This document shows, piece after piece, positions 29,308-40,437 of a stretch of 64,000 bases of DNA. Position numbers and translations under genes: made by a program. The notes under the pieces are model-generated. The model was not told where the DNA came from, made no database searches, and saw only the letters and a list, made by a program, of their open reading frames with translations. The DNA is from Clostridia bacterium (GTDB lineage Bacteria > Bacillota > Clostridia > Christensenellales > Borkfalkiaceae): positions 1 to 64,000 of the forward strand of contig JAQYLE010000039.1 of NCBI GenBank assembly GCA_028720205.1, given 5' to 3'. The stretch's first letter is position 1. Every line of letters begins with the position of its first letter.

Positions 29308-31794
29308 ATGAAAAAATTTTTAATTCGCTTAACGACGTTTCTGGCGGCGCTTACCGTAACGGCGCCTCTTTCCGCGTGTTCGGAAAACGGGAACGATGAA
29401 AAAAACGAAACGGCGGAAGTGTGGGGAACGTATTCCACGGCAAAAATAGGGCAGGATTCTTCGAACAACGAAAAATTCGTTAAAAACGAAGCGCGTCTCG
29501 ACGTTCAGATGATGAAAAACGAATCGGAGGGCGGGCAGATTATCGTTACCGCGGCAAAAGACTACGACTCGTTCGATCTGGAAGTTTCCGATCTGAAAAC
29601 CGCCGACGGAAAGGTGTTTGCCGCTTCCAACGTTACGGCGTATCAGGAAAAGTATATTCAGGTGCGGCAGAAGCGCGACTATAACGATATGTACGTGATA
29701 GGCGAATACGTGCCCGATATGTTGCTTCCCCTTTCCGTATCGAAACAATACGGCGAAAACGTGATTAAAAAAGGAAATAACCAGGGCATATACGTGGAAT
29801 TTTCTTCCGCGGGGGTGCCGGCGGGGAAGTATACGGGCGCTTATAAACTTACCGTGGGAAGCGAAAAATACGAGATTCCCGTTTCGGTGGAAGTATGGGA
29901 TATCGAATATGCGGGCAGACGCAACTTCCAATCTTGCTTCGTACTGTATCAGTCGTCGCTTTTAAAATCGGAATACGATAATTCCGACGAGATGACGGAC
30001 GCATACACGCAATTCTTTCTCGATTATAAAGTAGACGTATGCCTGCATAACTTCAACCGCAACGATTTTTCTTCTTACGGAGAAAAATGGCTGCAATCCG
30101 TGGAAAAGTATAAAGACAACCCTAATTTCAACTCGGTTTATATTCCCTATCAGTTCGCGCCGAATTACACGGCGTACACTTCTGCGGGAACGGCTACCGC
30201 GGCGGCGGAACAATGTATAAAATACGTTACCGCGCTTGCAAAAACGTCCAGCGCCGAATATCCGTATATCGATTACGCGTATTTCTATCCTTTCGAACTG
30301 GACGAAGCGGACGTGGTTACGCGCAGGCAGCCTTACGCCGAAAATCTGCTGAAACAGGGCGGCGAGATAGAGCAGACGCTGCAACTGGCGGTTGACAGAC
30401 TGGAAAGCGAGGGCTATTTCGATTCCCTTTCCGATCAGGCGTATGCGGAACATCTGAAACAGGCGATTCTGAATATTCCTACGATTTTTACCAACGTAAA
30501 TTTCAAGGGCGACTGGGTGGATTCGTACGACGCGTGTTTCTGCCCGTATTTAAGCGTGTTCAACAGCGGCGCTTCCGCCGATCATTACCTTGCTTCCGCA
30601 AACGAATCGGGCAAAGACGTATGGGCGTATACCTGCGTGGGACCCAATTATCCCTATCCCACGTTCCACCTCGACGATTACAACCTGGGCACGAGAATTT
30701 CCGGCTGGATGGAAAAGTATTACGGTATAAACGGCTATTTGTACTGGTCGGCGAGCAACGCCTCTTATTCGGGCGAAGAATACAAGTATCTCGACCCGTA
30801 TGAAGACGCAGACAGATATCCGGGCGCGGACGGCGACGGCTATCTTGTTTATCCCGGCAGTTATTACGGCCTCAAAACGCCGTTGCCTTCGTTGCGGCTT
30901 GTGGCGTACAGGGATTCTATGGACGATTACGATATGCTTTGCGTATACGAAAGCCTGCTGAAAGCGTATTATAAAAAATACGACCTCGGCGAACTCGACT
31001 TCAACGATTACGCGGAACATCTGTATGCCGAACTGTTTACCGGCGCGATTTACGATACGGACGATGCGAAACTTTTCGCCGCGAGGGAAGAGTTGGCAAG
31101 CCGAATCGCCGCGCTTTCCGGCGACGAAGAAATTCTCGTTACCAAAAAGACGACGGCGCAGGGCTGTTTTGTTGAAATTTATTCCAACGTATGGGCGCTG
31201 GATATCAACGGCGCTACTCAAATGGGCGAAAAAACGGGCAAAGACCGTTATAAATATACGCTTACGGACGCCGCCGCTTTACGCTCAGTAACGGTTTCGA
31301 CGGATAACAGAACGGAAGCATACGAATTTTTCGCCGCAAACGTACAGGCGCTTTCCCCCTCGAACGTTTCCGCGGGCGAGAACAGCGAAGTTACGGTAAC
31401 GGACGGCGCGGCGCAGGCGGTATTGCGTTCGGTGCTCAAAGGCGACGAGATCGGCTCTTCTACGGTGGCATACAATCCGTACGTTACGTTTGCGTTAGAC
31501 AAAAAAGAAAACGCAAAATACGTATGCTTTACTATCGCCAATCTCAGCGGCACGGCTACGGATTTTTATTTCGATTTAACTTCGGGACTTCTCGTTAACG
31601 AAATCGGTTCCGCCTATCTGAAAGCGGGCGCGAGCAAGAGAGTGCGAATAAAAATTCCCGACGGAATTACTGTAGGAAACGGCGCGGAACTTACCGTTCG
31701 CGTACCTAACGTGTTTATGGGTGAAAACAACGAGTACGAACTATACGCAGACCGTACCGTATCCGTTTCCGACGTGTACTTTGAATGCGAATAA
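29308..31794 (+). CDS. Lipoprotein with DUF4091-like (glycoside-hydrolase-like) domain
   Basis: Lipobox PLSAC; SGWMEKYYGINGYLYWSASNAS...YPGSYYGLKTPLPSLRLVAYRDSMDDYDML, typical of DUF4091. Confidence 0.72.
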   Translation: MKKFLIRLTTFLAALTVTAPLSACSENGNDEKNETAEVWGTYSTAKIGQDSSNNEKFVKNEARLDVQMMKNESEGGQIIVTAAKDYDSFDLEVSDLKTADGKVFAASNVTAYQEKYIQVRQKRDYNDMYVIGEYVPDMLLPLSVSKQYGENVIKKGNNQGIYVEFSSAGVPAGKYTGAYKLTVGSEKYEIPVSVEVWDIEYAGRRNFQSCFVLYQSSLLKSEYDNSDEMTDAYTQFFLDYKVDVCLHNFNRNDFSSYGEKWLQSVEKYKDNPNFNSVYIPYQFAPNYTAYTSAGTATAAAEQCIKYVTALAKTSSAEYPYIDYAYFYPFELDEADVVTRRQPYAENLLKQGGEIEQTLQLAVDRLESEGYFDSLSDQAYAEHLKQAILNIPTIFTNVNFKGDWVDSYDACFCPYLSVFNSGASADHYLASANESGKDVWAYTCVGPNYPYPTFHLDDYNLGTRISGWMEKYYGINGYLYWSASNASYSGEEYKYLDPYEDADRYPGADGDGYLVYPGSYYGLKTPLPSLRLVAYRDSMDDYDMLCVYESLLKAYYKKYDLGELDFNDYAEHLYAELFTGAIYDTDDAKLFAAREELASRIAALSGDEEILVTKKTTAQGCFVEIYSNVWALDINGATQMGEKTGKDRYKYTLTDAAALRSVTVSTDNRTEAYEFFAANVQALSPSNVSAGENSEVTVTDGAAQAVLRSVLKGDEIGSSTVAYNPYVTFALDKKENAKYVCFTIANLSGTATDFYFDLTSGLLVNEIGSAYLKAGASKRVRIKIPDGITVGNGAELTVRVPNVFMGENNEYELYADRTVSVSDVYFECE

Positions 31795-31803
31795 GGAGAG
31801 AAT

Positions 31804-34434
31804 ATGAGGAAAAACAAAAAAATTCTTACCATCGGCTTTGCAACGCTTTCCTGTTTCTTTTTATCTTTGGCGTATGCGTGCGGCAAAACGACGGAAACGG
31901 AAGCGGGCAAAGGAAACGTGCAGGAATCTCCGCGCGAATACGCGGACGGTACTTACCTCCTCTGCGATTTTGAGAACGCCGCCGATCTGTATACGGTAAA
32001 GCCCTGTTTTACCAATAAACTCAACGCTTACGGAAAAGCGGGCGTGGTGTTCGGCGAGCAGTATAAAGGCGACTCTCCCGATAAAACGGGCAGTTTGAAA
32101 TACGCTTACGAAAAGGCGAACGACTCGGTAAAATCGGTGAGTTCTCTTGCTTTTTATATAGAAAAATCCGCCTGCCCCGATATTAACAGGGCTAAAATAC
32201 TTTCGTTCGGCATCAGCGTTTACAACGCTTCCGATACGGTGAAAACCGTAAAACTCGGGTTGGTTTCTTCTTCTAAAACCGTGTGCGACGTCAGCGCGGC
32301 GCTTAACGCGGGCTGGAACGACATATCCTTTTCGGTCGATCCCGTTTTCGCAATGTACCGCATAGACGAAGTGAAAGCCTTCAACGTGGAATTCCCGACG
32401 GGCGAAGCGTGCGATTATTACTTCGACGACTGGACGGTGACGATAGGCGAAAGCCGGCTTAACGATATGCAGAAATCCGCGGTGAATTTTGCGGAAACGG
32501 TATCTTCGCTTGACGGCAACGTTACGCTCGATTCCGCGCAGACGCTGCTTTCCGCCAACGCGCTGTACGCCGGGCTGGACGAAAACTGCCGCTCTGCGGT
32601 GACGGCGTATTATAACGTTTATCAGAGCGCGGTGGGGTACTTTTTCGATCTGCTTGCCAAACAATCGGGCGATACGGTATTCTATTTCGGCGAAGAATAC
32701 GGCGTATTGCAGGTATCGGCAACCGACGGCATGAACTGCGCTTACGATGGCGAAATACAATTGCTCGGTGAAAAAGGAGCGCTCGGTTTCGGCTTTAACG
32801 ACAAGGGCGATTATAAAACCAACGTTCATATTCCTACTCTGATGATTTCCGCTTTCGATTACGTTGCGGTAAACGCTAAAAACGAATCGGACGCGGACGT
32901 ATCGGTTGTGCTGAACGCTTCGGAAGCGGAAACGTTGGAGGCGGGCGGCGAACGCACGCTGTACTTTCCCGCCGCACAGTTAAGCGAATCGGGCAACAGC
33001 ATTACCTTTAAAACGGCGGGCGCTACGAACGGTAACGTATATCTGGGCAATCTTGTCGGCGCGGCGCTGCAGACGGACGGCATTTATTCGCTCGCCCTCG
33101 GGGCGGAAGGTTACGCCTCGGAAGACGCCGCCGTAACGGAAGAAGACGGCAGATATACGATAACCGCCGCAACGGAAGGCACGTACAGAATAACGCCCGT
33201 AAAAACGGGCGATCCGCTTAACGTAGCCGAAAGCGTTACGTTCGGCGTACGGTTCGGCGAAAGCGGCAGCGTAGAAGCGTACGACGAAAACGGCAATCTG
33301 CTGCGCCGCGACGTGCTCGGCGCCGGCTTGCAGACGGTATATTACGGCAGCAAAATTTATAATGCGCTTTCGTACCTTACGATAAACGTCGGCGCGGACG
33401 GCGTTACGTTTACGCCGATGCTGCGTTCCAGAACGACGGATACCGATTACGTGGATATCGTTTTGAAAAACGACTCGGTGGTAAAAGGCGAAAACGTTAC
33501 GATAGATACTTTCCGCGAAGCGATGTACTATTTAAGCGCTTACGAAAGCATGACGCTGTATAAACAACTGTATTTAAAGAACAACGAAAAGGAAGTTTAC
33601 GGCGACATCACCGCGCGCGCGGCAAAAGTTTCCGGACTGATGGCGGGCGTCATCGAACGCTATAAAAACGGCGAGGCAAGCGATACCGACGGAAAACTGC
33701 TGCTCGATTTCGCCGCCTCTTACCGCAAAATGAAGTGCGTAGATAAACTTACGGCAGAGCAACTGAAAATTGTTTCCGAAGCCTCCGCCGCTCTTCTGAA
33801 ATACGAATATACCGTTTACGATTTCGTGAATCCGTTAACCGCGAAAATGTTTATACCGCTGTATAACGATACGCTCCCCAACGGCAAAGCGTATTATCAG
33901 TGGTCGGGCAGCGCGTATCTCGGAAATAAAGACGGCAACGCGGTGATGACGTTTAAAGTTTCAGTGCCTTCCAAAGAATTGTATATGTACGCGAGGTACG
34001 ACTATTCTTCGGTGCAGAGCGCGCTTTCCGATTACGATTACGTAACGTTCAGAATTTACAACGGCTGTTCCGCCGCGCGCGACATCGTGTTTATTCCCTA
34101 CGCGTGGTCGTCCACCGTTAAAGTGTTAACGCTTAAAGCGAATTCGTGGAACGATATCTGTTTATCCGCAAGCGAATTTACGCGCGCGGGGTACTTCGTA
34201 ATCCGTTCGGTAAACGCGGGCGATACCTTCTGTTTCGGCAACGTTACCGCCTGTTCGTATCAACACGTGCAATCTTGTATAGACGCGTTGCCCGAGCCCT
34301 CCGCCGTTACGGAAGAGGACAGGGCGGCGATAAATCTGGCGCGGGAAAAATACGAAAAACTTTCCGATAAAGGAAAGGCGAAAATAAATGCGGAAAGACT
34401 GACGAAGTGCGAAGAAGCGCTTTCAAAACCGTGA
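31804..34434 (+). CDS. Large lipoprotein, unknown function, with carbohydrate-binding-like and helical modules
   Basis: Lipobox LAYAC; repeated pattern YYFDDWTV / KAFNVEFPTGEACDYYF; C-terminal EEDRAAINLAREKYEKLSDKGKAKINAERLTKCEEAL helical module. Confidence 0.6.
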   Translation: MRKNKKILTIGFATLSCFFLSLAYACGKTTETEAGKGNVQESPREYADGTYLLCDFENAADLYTVKPCFTNKLNAYGKAGVVFGEQYKGDSPDKTGSLKYAYEKANDSVKSVSSLAFYIEKSACPDINRAKILSFGISVYNASDTVKTVKLGLVSSSKTVCDVSAALNAGWNDISFSVDPVFAMYRIDEVKAFNVEFPTGEACDYYFDDWTVTIGESRLNDMQKSAVNFAETVSSLDGNVTLDSAQTLLSANALYAGLDENCRSAVTAYYNVYQSAVGYFFDLLAKQSGDTVFYFGEEYGVLQVSATDGMNCAYDGEIQLLGEKGALGFGFNDKGDYKTNVHIPTLMISAFDYVAVNAKNESDADVSVVLNASEAETLEAGGERTLYFPAAQLSESGNSITFKTAGATNGNVYLGNLVGAALQTDGIYSLALGAEGYASEDAAVTEEDGRYTITAATEGTYRITPVKTGDPLNVAESVTFGVRFGESGSVEAYDENGNLLRRDVLGAGLQTVYYGSKIYNALSYLTINVGADGVTFTPMLRSRTTDTDYVDIVLKNDSVVKGENVTIDTFREAMYYLSAYESMTLYKQLYLKNNEKEVYGDITARAAKVSGLMAGVIERYKNGEASDTDGKLLLDFAASYRKMKCVDKLTAEQLKIVSEASAALLKYEYTVYDFVNPLTAKMFIPLYNDTLPNGKAYYQWSGSAYLGNKDGNAVMTFKVSVPSKELYMYARYDYSSVQSALSDYDYVTFRIYNGCSAARDIVFIPYAWSSTVKVLTLKANSWNDICLSASEFTRAGYFVIRSVNAGDTFCFGNVTACSYQHVQSCIDALPEPSAVTEEDRAAINLAREKYEKLSDKGKAKINAERLTKCEEALSKP

Positions 34435-34568
34435 CGTACCGTCCGCCCCGTTAGTAAAGGGCGGGGCGACGCATAAATAACGGCGTTTTTCAGGAAACGT
34501 TAAGCGCAACCCGCGTTTACGGGGGCAAAGCGGTTACTAAGCGACAGAAATATTTTGGAGAGCGGCAA

Positions 34569-36224
34569 ATGATAGACGAACGAGTCAGAGAGTTTGTATT
34601 TCCCGTTAAAATCAAGGCGACGGGCGGCGCGGTGGAAGGCGAGAATTTTTTACTTAAAGAAAAGATTCTGCAGATCGCTACGGTAGAAGACGAACTCTGT
34701 AAAATGAGCGGTAAGAGCCATGTTATTCTTGATTTCGGCAAAGAATTATACGGCGGAATCAGAATTCTTACCAAAAGAACGTATAAAAAAAGCAAGGAAA
34801 ACGCGCCTGTTTTAATGCGATTGCGTTTCGGAGAATCATTGACGGAAACGTGCGCGGAATTAGGCGAAAAGAACGCTACCAACGACCACGCCGTAAGGGA
34901 TATGACGATAACGCTCGGTTCTCATTCCGATATGGAATTCGGCAATACAGGGTTCAGATTTTTGCGTATCGATCTTCTATCCGACGACGACGCGATTCTT
35001 ATCAAATCGGCGGTGGCGGTATACGTGCACCGTGATTTACGCCCCGCAGGCGGTTTTCACTGCGACGACGAAAGACTCAACGAAATATATTCCGTTGCTT
35101 CGCGCACCTGTATGCTTTGTATGCAGAGTATGTTATGGGACGGCATAAAGCGCGATAAACTCGTATGGATGGGAGATATGCACCCGGAAATGATGACGAT
35201 TCAGTGCCTGTTCGGTTACGATAAATGTATCGACGACGCGCTGGACTTCGTAGTGGCGCAGTTTAAACTCCCCGAATACATCAACTTAAAACCTTCGTAC
35301 TCGTTGTGGTTCGTTGTAGTATTGTACGATTGGTACATGCAGAACGGCGATAAAAACCTTTTGATAAAACACGCGGGATATATCGAAGATCTGTTCGATA
35401 ATCTCGGCGCGCTGGTAGACTAAAACGGAGATATGCACCTGAAAGGCTACTTTTTCGATTGGCCCACGCACCCCGATTCCGACAGCAACGCGGGCGGATC
35501 GGACGATAGCAAAAACGGCGTAAAGGCGTTGTTTTTAACCGCGCTGCGCTACGCGCGCGAAATTTTCGGCATTCTCGGCAACGACGGCGCGCGGCTTACC
35601 GCGCTTGAAAACAGGCTGTTGAAAGGCAGGCTTCCCGCGCCTGTAAAAAAGCAGGCGGCGGCGTTCAAGGCGCTGTGCGAAAACAACTTTTCCGCCGAAG
35701 TATGTAAAACGCTTACGGAAGGAGGCTGCAAGGGGTTTTCAACGTTTACGGCTTTCTATCTGCTCGACGCTATCGCAAAATGCGGAGAAAAAGAGCGCGC
35801 CGTACAGATTATGAAAGAGTATTACGGGGCGATGCTGGATAAAGGCGCTACCTCTTTTTGGGAAGACTTCAATATAGAATGGGTTAAAAACACGGGCAGA
35901 ATCGACGAATTCCCCAAAGAAGGAGAAGAAGATATTCACGGCGACAGAGGCGATTATTGCTATAAAGGGTTTCGGCACAGCCTTTGTCACGGCTGGTCGT
36001 CCGCGCCCGTGCCGTTTATAACAAGATATATTCTGGGCGTAAACGTGTTGTCGGCGGGATGCGGCAAAATAGCGATACGGCCTTATCTGCCCCGCGGCGT
36101 AAACCGCGCGGAAGGAACGTATCCCACGCCGTACGGCAATATTTATATCAGACACGAAAGAATTAACGGCGAAATCGTTTCCGAAATCAACGCGCCGGAA
36201 GAAATTGAAATTATCCGCAACTGA
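34569..36224 (+). pseudogene. GH78-like (alpha-L-rhamnosidase-like) gene interrupted by one in-frame TAA at 35421-35423
   Basis: ORFs 34569..35423 and 35433..36224 share a frame and read continuously ...LFDNLGALVD*NGDMHLKGYFFDWPTHPDSDSNAGG...; 6-hairpin glycosidase motifs (DGIKRDKLVWMGDMHPE). Confidence 0.75.
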
Positions 36225-36248
36225 AACGCGTATGTTTCTTAAAAAAAG

Positions 36249-36288
36249 CAGGCGCCGCCGGATTATCCGGCGGCGCCTGACTTTTTTA
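36249..36288. terminator. Bidirectional terminator between convergent GH78-like and uxaC genes
   Basis: Perfect CAGGCGCCGCCGGA-tta-TCCGGCGGCGCCTG flanked by A-tract and T-tract. Confidence 0.9.
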
Positions 36289-36314
36289 AACTGCGTTTTT
36301 TCAATTCGCTTTTT

Positions 36315-37706
36315 TCAATTCATTCCGAAGTAATTTACGGCGTTATTGTAGCAAACGTCTTCGATTACCTTGCCCACGAGTTTTTCGTTCTGCGTAATTT
36401 CGCCTCTTTCCATCATGCCGCCCAGATAATTGCAAAGAATTCTGCGGAAATAATGATGACGCGGATACGATAAAAACGAACGGCTGTCCGTCAGCATGCC
36501 TATAAACGCCCCGATATGCCCCGTTGCCGTTAAATCCTGCAAGTGCTTTTCCATGCCCGCTTTGTTATCCAGAAACCACCATGCGGGGCCGTATTGCATT
36601 TTTCCTTTCGCTTCGCCCGATTGAAAACATCCTAACAGCGTTACGATTTCCGCATTCATCTTGGGGTTTAAATTGAAAACGACGGTTTTTGGTAAGGCGT
36701 TTTCGTCGTTCAGCCTGTCGAACAGGCGCGACATGTTTTTTATGCTGTTTTCCTCCGCAATGCTGTCGTACCCCGTATCCAATCCCAGCCGCGCCAGCAT
36801 TACGGCGTTGTTGTTCCGCATCGCCCCTACGTGCAATTCCGTCGCCACGCCGTGTTTTGCGTAAAGTTTCATTAAAAAATACGTAAGATACCCTTTAAAC
36901 GTTTCCGCATCTTTTTCGCCGATCGTTTCGCCGTTTCTGCGTTTGACGAACGCCGCCTCCGCGTCCGTCCGCGCCCCGATCGGATAAACTTGCTGTAAAG
37001 CGATATCCGCGGCTTTCGCGCCTACGCCGATAAACGCAAGCAAGCGGTTTTCTATCGCGCTTTCCAGCCCGGAAAGCGTGGTGATTTTATGCGTTTTTTC
37101 TTCTAACAGCGCGATAAAATCGTTGTAGCGCTCCGCCTCGATATTCATAATCTTATCCGCGCGGAAAGCGGGGCTTACCTTAAATTTATATCCTTTTTTT
37201 GCGATTTTTACAAACGTTTCCAGATCGTCGAAAATCTCGTTTGTGGTAAACAGGTGCGTCACGTTCGATTTTTCTATTAAACTTTGCGGCGTAATGTTAT
37301 TCAGCCTGATATATTCGTTGCACCAATCCCAGATGAGTTCCGCGTTCTCGCCGTTAATCTCCAATTCGCAATTGAAAAACTCTTTCAGTTCCGCCTGCGA
37401 CCAATGATACAACGGGTTTCCGAACGCCGTGGAAAGCGTATTGCAATAAGCGAGGAATTTTTCTTTATTGCTTTTGTTCCCCGTAATATATTCTTCGTCT
37501 ACGCCGTAATTCCGCATCAGGCGCCACTTGTAATGATCGCCCGAAAGCCAGATTTCAAAAATATCGTTGAACGGTTTGTTTTCCAGAATCTGTTTTTCCG
37601 GTAAATGACAGTGATAATCGAAAATCGGCATTTTTTCCGCATATGTAGCGTACAGTTTTTCCGCCGTTTTGCTTTCCAGTAAAAAATTTTCTTTAATATA
37701 ACTCAT
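36315..37706 (-). CDS. uxaC: Glucuronate isomerase
   Basis: FLLESKTAEKLYATYAEKMPIFDYHCHLPEKQI; ATELHVGAMRNNN; GMLTDSRSFLSYPRHHYFRRILCNYLG. Confidence 0.95.
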   Translation of the reverse strand: MSYIKENFLLESKTAEKLYATYAEKMPIFDYHCHLPEKQILENKPFNDIFEIWLSGDHYKWRLMRNYGVDEEYITGNKSNKEKFLAYCNTLSTAFGNPLYHWSQAELKEFFNCELEINGENAELIWDWCNEYIRLNNITPQSLIEKSNVTHLFTTNEIFDDLETFVKIAKKGYKFKVSPAFRADKIMNIEAERYNDFIALLEEKTHKITTLSGLESAIENRLLAFIGVGAKAADIALQQVYPIGARTDAEAAFVKRRNGETIGEKDAETFKGYLTYFLMKLYAKHGVATELHVGAMRNNNAVMLARLGLDTGYDSIAEENSIKNMSRLFDRLNDENALPKTVVFNLNPKMNAEIVTLLGCFQSGEAKGKMQYGPAWWFLDNKAGMEKHLQDLTATGHIGAFIGMLTDSRSFLSYPRHHYFRRILCNYLGGMMERGEITQNEKLVGKVIEDVCYNNAVNYFGMN

Positions 37707-39100
37707 AAAGTTACTCCCGTTTTATAAAACGCTATCTCGCGTATGTCTTCGCTTTTGCATTTATATTCGCCGTTAAGCGCTTTTTCAAGCAACCCGAACA
37801 GACCTTCTTCGTCCATATCGTAGGCGTTGAAATCTATCCAATTGTTTTTAAACGCGGAAATTCTGTTGTTCGTCGCGATTTTCATCGTGGGCACGAACGT
37901 GGAAAAAGGAGTGCCTCTGCCCGTTGTAAACAGCACGATCTGGCAGCCGCTCGCCGCCAGCGCCGTTGCGGCAATTAAATCGTTCCCCGGCGCGTTCAAT
38001 GCCGATACGCCCTGTTCTTTTACCCGTTCGCCGTAAGAGAGCACGTCTGTAATCTGCGTGCTTCCCGCCTTTTCGACGCACCCCAGCGACTTTTCTTCCA
38101 GCGTGGTGATTCCGCCTTTTTTATTGCCGGGGCTGGGATTTTCATACACGGGAAAGCCGTTTTTGGTGTAATAGTCCTTGAAGTTTTCTATCATCGCCTT
38201 GTATTTTTCGAACACTTCGAGGTTTTTGCATTTATTCATTAAAAGTTGTTCCGCGCCGAACATTTCCGGCACTTCCGTAAGGATCGCGCTGCCGCCGCAC
38301 GCCACCACTCTGTCCGTGATTCTGCCCACCAGCGGATTTGCCGTCAGCCCCGAATAGCCGTCGCTTCCGCCGCATTTGAGCCCCACGCAAAGTTTTGAAA
38401 AATCGGTTTCTTCCCGTTGCAACTCTTTCGCTTTTCCGGCAAATTCCCGCAATATCTCTAATCCGTAGGCGTGCTCGTCTTCCACGTCCTGACAGTTGTA
38501 ATACGCGATATTGTCGCAGTCTTTCAGTTGTTCTTTTATTCCGTTCAGGCCGTTGTTTTCGCACCCCAGACCAACGAACAGCACGTACGAAGCGTTGGGG
38601 TTTTCCGCAATGCCGCACAGAAGTTTTCTGATGTTTACGTTGTCTTCCCCGAGTTGCGAACAGCCGAACTGGTGCGTTAAGGCAAATATGCCGTCGATAC
38701 TGCCGCTCACGTATTTCTGCGCCGCTTTTTCCAGGCGGCGGCACACGTTGTTCACGCACCCCACGGTAGGAATAATGTAAATTTCGTTGCGTATGCCCGC
38801 TTTGCCGTTTTTGCGTTTATACCCCCGGAACGTGCGCGCCGTTTTTGAAAGCGTATTCGCTTTGTATTCGTATTGATACGCCGCGTTTTTTTCGTCTAAA
38901 TGCGATTTTACGTTGTGCGTATGCACCCATTCGCCCTTTTTTATATTCTGCGTGGCCTTGCCTATGATTTCGCCGTATTTTATGATATATTCGCCCGCCG
39001 CAATGTCTTTTAAGGCGAATTTATGCCCCGCGGGAATGCTTTCGCTTCCTTCCAGCGATACGCCTACGTTGTCCTTTTCGTTTATAATCACGCTTTTCAT
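37703..39100 (-). CDS. uxaA: Altronate dehydratase
   Basis: SAF-domain N-terminus plus GVGCENN-like/LKCGGSDGYSGLTANPLVGRITD and PGNKKGGITTLEEKSLGCVEKAGS; ATGA overlap with uxaB. Confidence 0.95.
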   Translation of the reverse strand: MKSVIINEKDNVGVSLEGSESIPAGHKFALKDIAAGEYIIKYGEIIGKATQNIKKGEWVHTHNVKSHLDEKNAAYQYEYKANTLSKTARTFRGYKRKNGKAGIRNEIYIIPTVGCVNNVCRRLEKAAQKYVSGSIDGIFALTHQFGCSQLGEDNVNIRKLLCGIAENPNASYVLFVGLGCENNGLNGIKEQLKDCDNIAYYNCQDVEDEHAYGLEILREFAGKAKELQREETDFSKLCVGLKCGGSDGYSGLTANPLVGRITDRVVACGGSAILTEVPEMFGAEQLLMNKCKNLEVFEKYKAMIENFKDYYTKNGFPVYENPSPGNKKGGITTLEEKSLGCVEKAGSTQITDVLSYGERVKEQGVSALNAPGNDLIAATALAASGCQIVLFTTGRGTPFSTFVPTMKIATNNRISAFKNNWIDFNAYDMDEEGLFGLLEKALNGEYKCKSEDIREIAFYKTGVTL

Positions 39101-40431
39101 ATCAGTACTTCGCCCTCGATAATCCGTTCCGTGTTTTCTTTCACCGTTTCGTAAAAGCCCGCGTACGCGGTTAAATCTTCGCCCCACATCTCCGCGTTTT
39201 GCATGATCTTTTCAAGCGGCTGCTTCATGGCGAAACATTCCAGATATTTAGCCTCGTCTTTCAACTCGCCGTGCTTTGTATAATACAGCGCGATAAGGTA
39301 CGAAAAACCGACGGCGATCTTCGGCGCGATTTTGCCGTGCGCCGCGTAATAATCTTTAAAACTCGGCAGTACCCGCGCCCGCCATTTAGAAATACTGTTC
39401 AGCGCGATGCTGATCAGCCGATGGTTTAAATACGGGTTTAAAAACCGCTCCGTCACGCTGTGCGCAAACGCCGTCGTCGCCGCAACGTCCTCAGATACGA
39501 ACGGAATGATTTCTTTTTCCAGCGTATCTGTTACAAACGCCGAAAGCCTTTCGTCTTTCATGCAATCGTATACCGTTTCTTTGCCCAGCATAAGTCCCGC
39601 CGCAACCAGATTGGTATGGCTGCCGTTCAGCACGCGCACTTTCCGCTTTTTATAATAATTTATGTCGTTCGTCAGCACGACTTCCACGTTGTGCGCGCCT
39701 TCTTTTACGTAGTTTTCTATTCCGCCTTTCTTTTCTATCGCCCACAGTCCGAACGGCTCGCCGACGCTGACGAGTTCGTCCGTTTCGCCGATCAGTTGCC
39801 AGACGCGATTTCTCGTTTCTTCGTCGCGCGGATACCCCGATACGATTCTGTCTACCAGCGTGTTGCAGTAGAAGTTTTGTTCCGCGTTCCACTTCCGGAA
39901 CGCCTCGGGCAGGCGCCAGAGCGCGACGTATTTTTCCACGCAGCGGAATAACTCGTCCGCGTTGTTTTCTATCAGTTCAACGGGCAGAATATATACGCCT
40001 CCCAAACCCGCGCGATATCTTTCGTACAGCCACTTCGTCAACTTCGCGGGGTAGGTTGCCGTTTCAAAATCTTCGAATTTGTCGCTTTCGCTGAAACAAA
40101 TCCCCGCTTCCGTGGTGTTCGATACGACGAGTTTTACTTCGCAATCCCGCGCCAGCGCAAGGTATTTCGGGCATTCGTCAAACGGAGAAAACGCCGATTT
40201 CACCGCGTCGATTTTATAAATTTCTTCCGTTTCTTTTCCGTTCTTCACGCCGCGCAGTACAATATGGTATGCGTTGTTTTGCTTTACGAATTTTTCTAAA
40301 CTTCCCCCGGGAATAGGCTTTACGATGTGTACTTCGTATTCTCCCGCGCCTTCTTTGTTCAGCGTATCGAAATACGCATCCGCAAACGTGCGTAAAAAAT
40401 TGCCTTCTCCGAATTGCAGTATTTTTATCAT
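39097..40431 (-). CDS. uxaB: Tagaturonate reductase (altronate oxidoreductase)
   Basis: ILQFGEGNFLRTFADAYFDTLN; KVRVLNGSHTNLVAAGLMLG; mannitol-dehydrogenase family. Confidence 0.93.
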   Translation of the reverse strand: MIKILQFGEGNFLRTFADAYFDTLNKEGAGEYEVHIVKPIPGGSLEKFVKQNNAYHIVLRGVKNGKETEEIYKIDAVKSAFSPFDECPKYLALARDCEVKLVVSNTTEAGICFSESDKFEDFETATYPAKLTKWLYERYRAGLGGVYILPVELIENNADELFRCVEKYVALWRLPEAFRKWNAEQNFYCNTLVDRIVSGYPRDEETRNRVWQLIGETDELVSVGEPFGLWAIEKKGGIENYVKEGAHNVEVVLTNDINYYKKRKVRVLNGSHTNLVAAGLMLGKETVYDCMKDERLSAFVTDTLEKEIIPFVSEDVAATTAFAHSVTERFLNPYLNHRLISIALNSISKWRARVLPSFKDYYAAHGKIAPKIAVGFSYLIALYYTKHGELKDEAKYLECFAMKQPLEKIMQNAEMWGEDLTAYAGFYETVKENTERIIEGEVLI

Positions 40432-40437
40432 GCTCTT

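Noticed and set aside
31861-32829. 322-aa minus-strand ORF
   Set aside because: Antisense to the 876-aa lipoprotein, no motifs or RBS.
34436-34470. GC-rich hairpin GTCCGCCCCG...CGGGGCGAC upstream of the GH78-like gene considered as riboswitch or terminator
   Set aside because: No T-tract and no recognisable riboswitch core; too little evidence.
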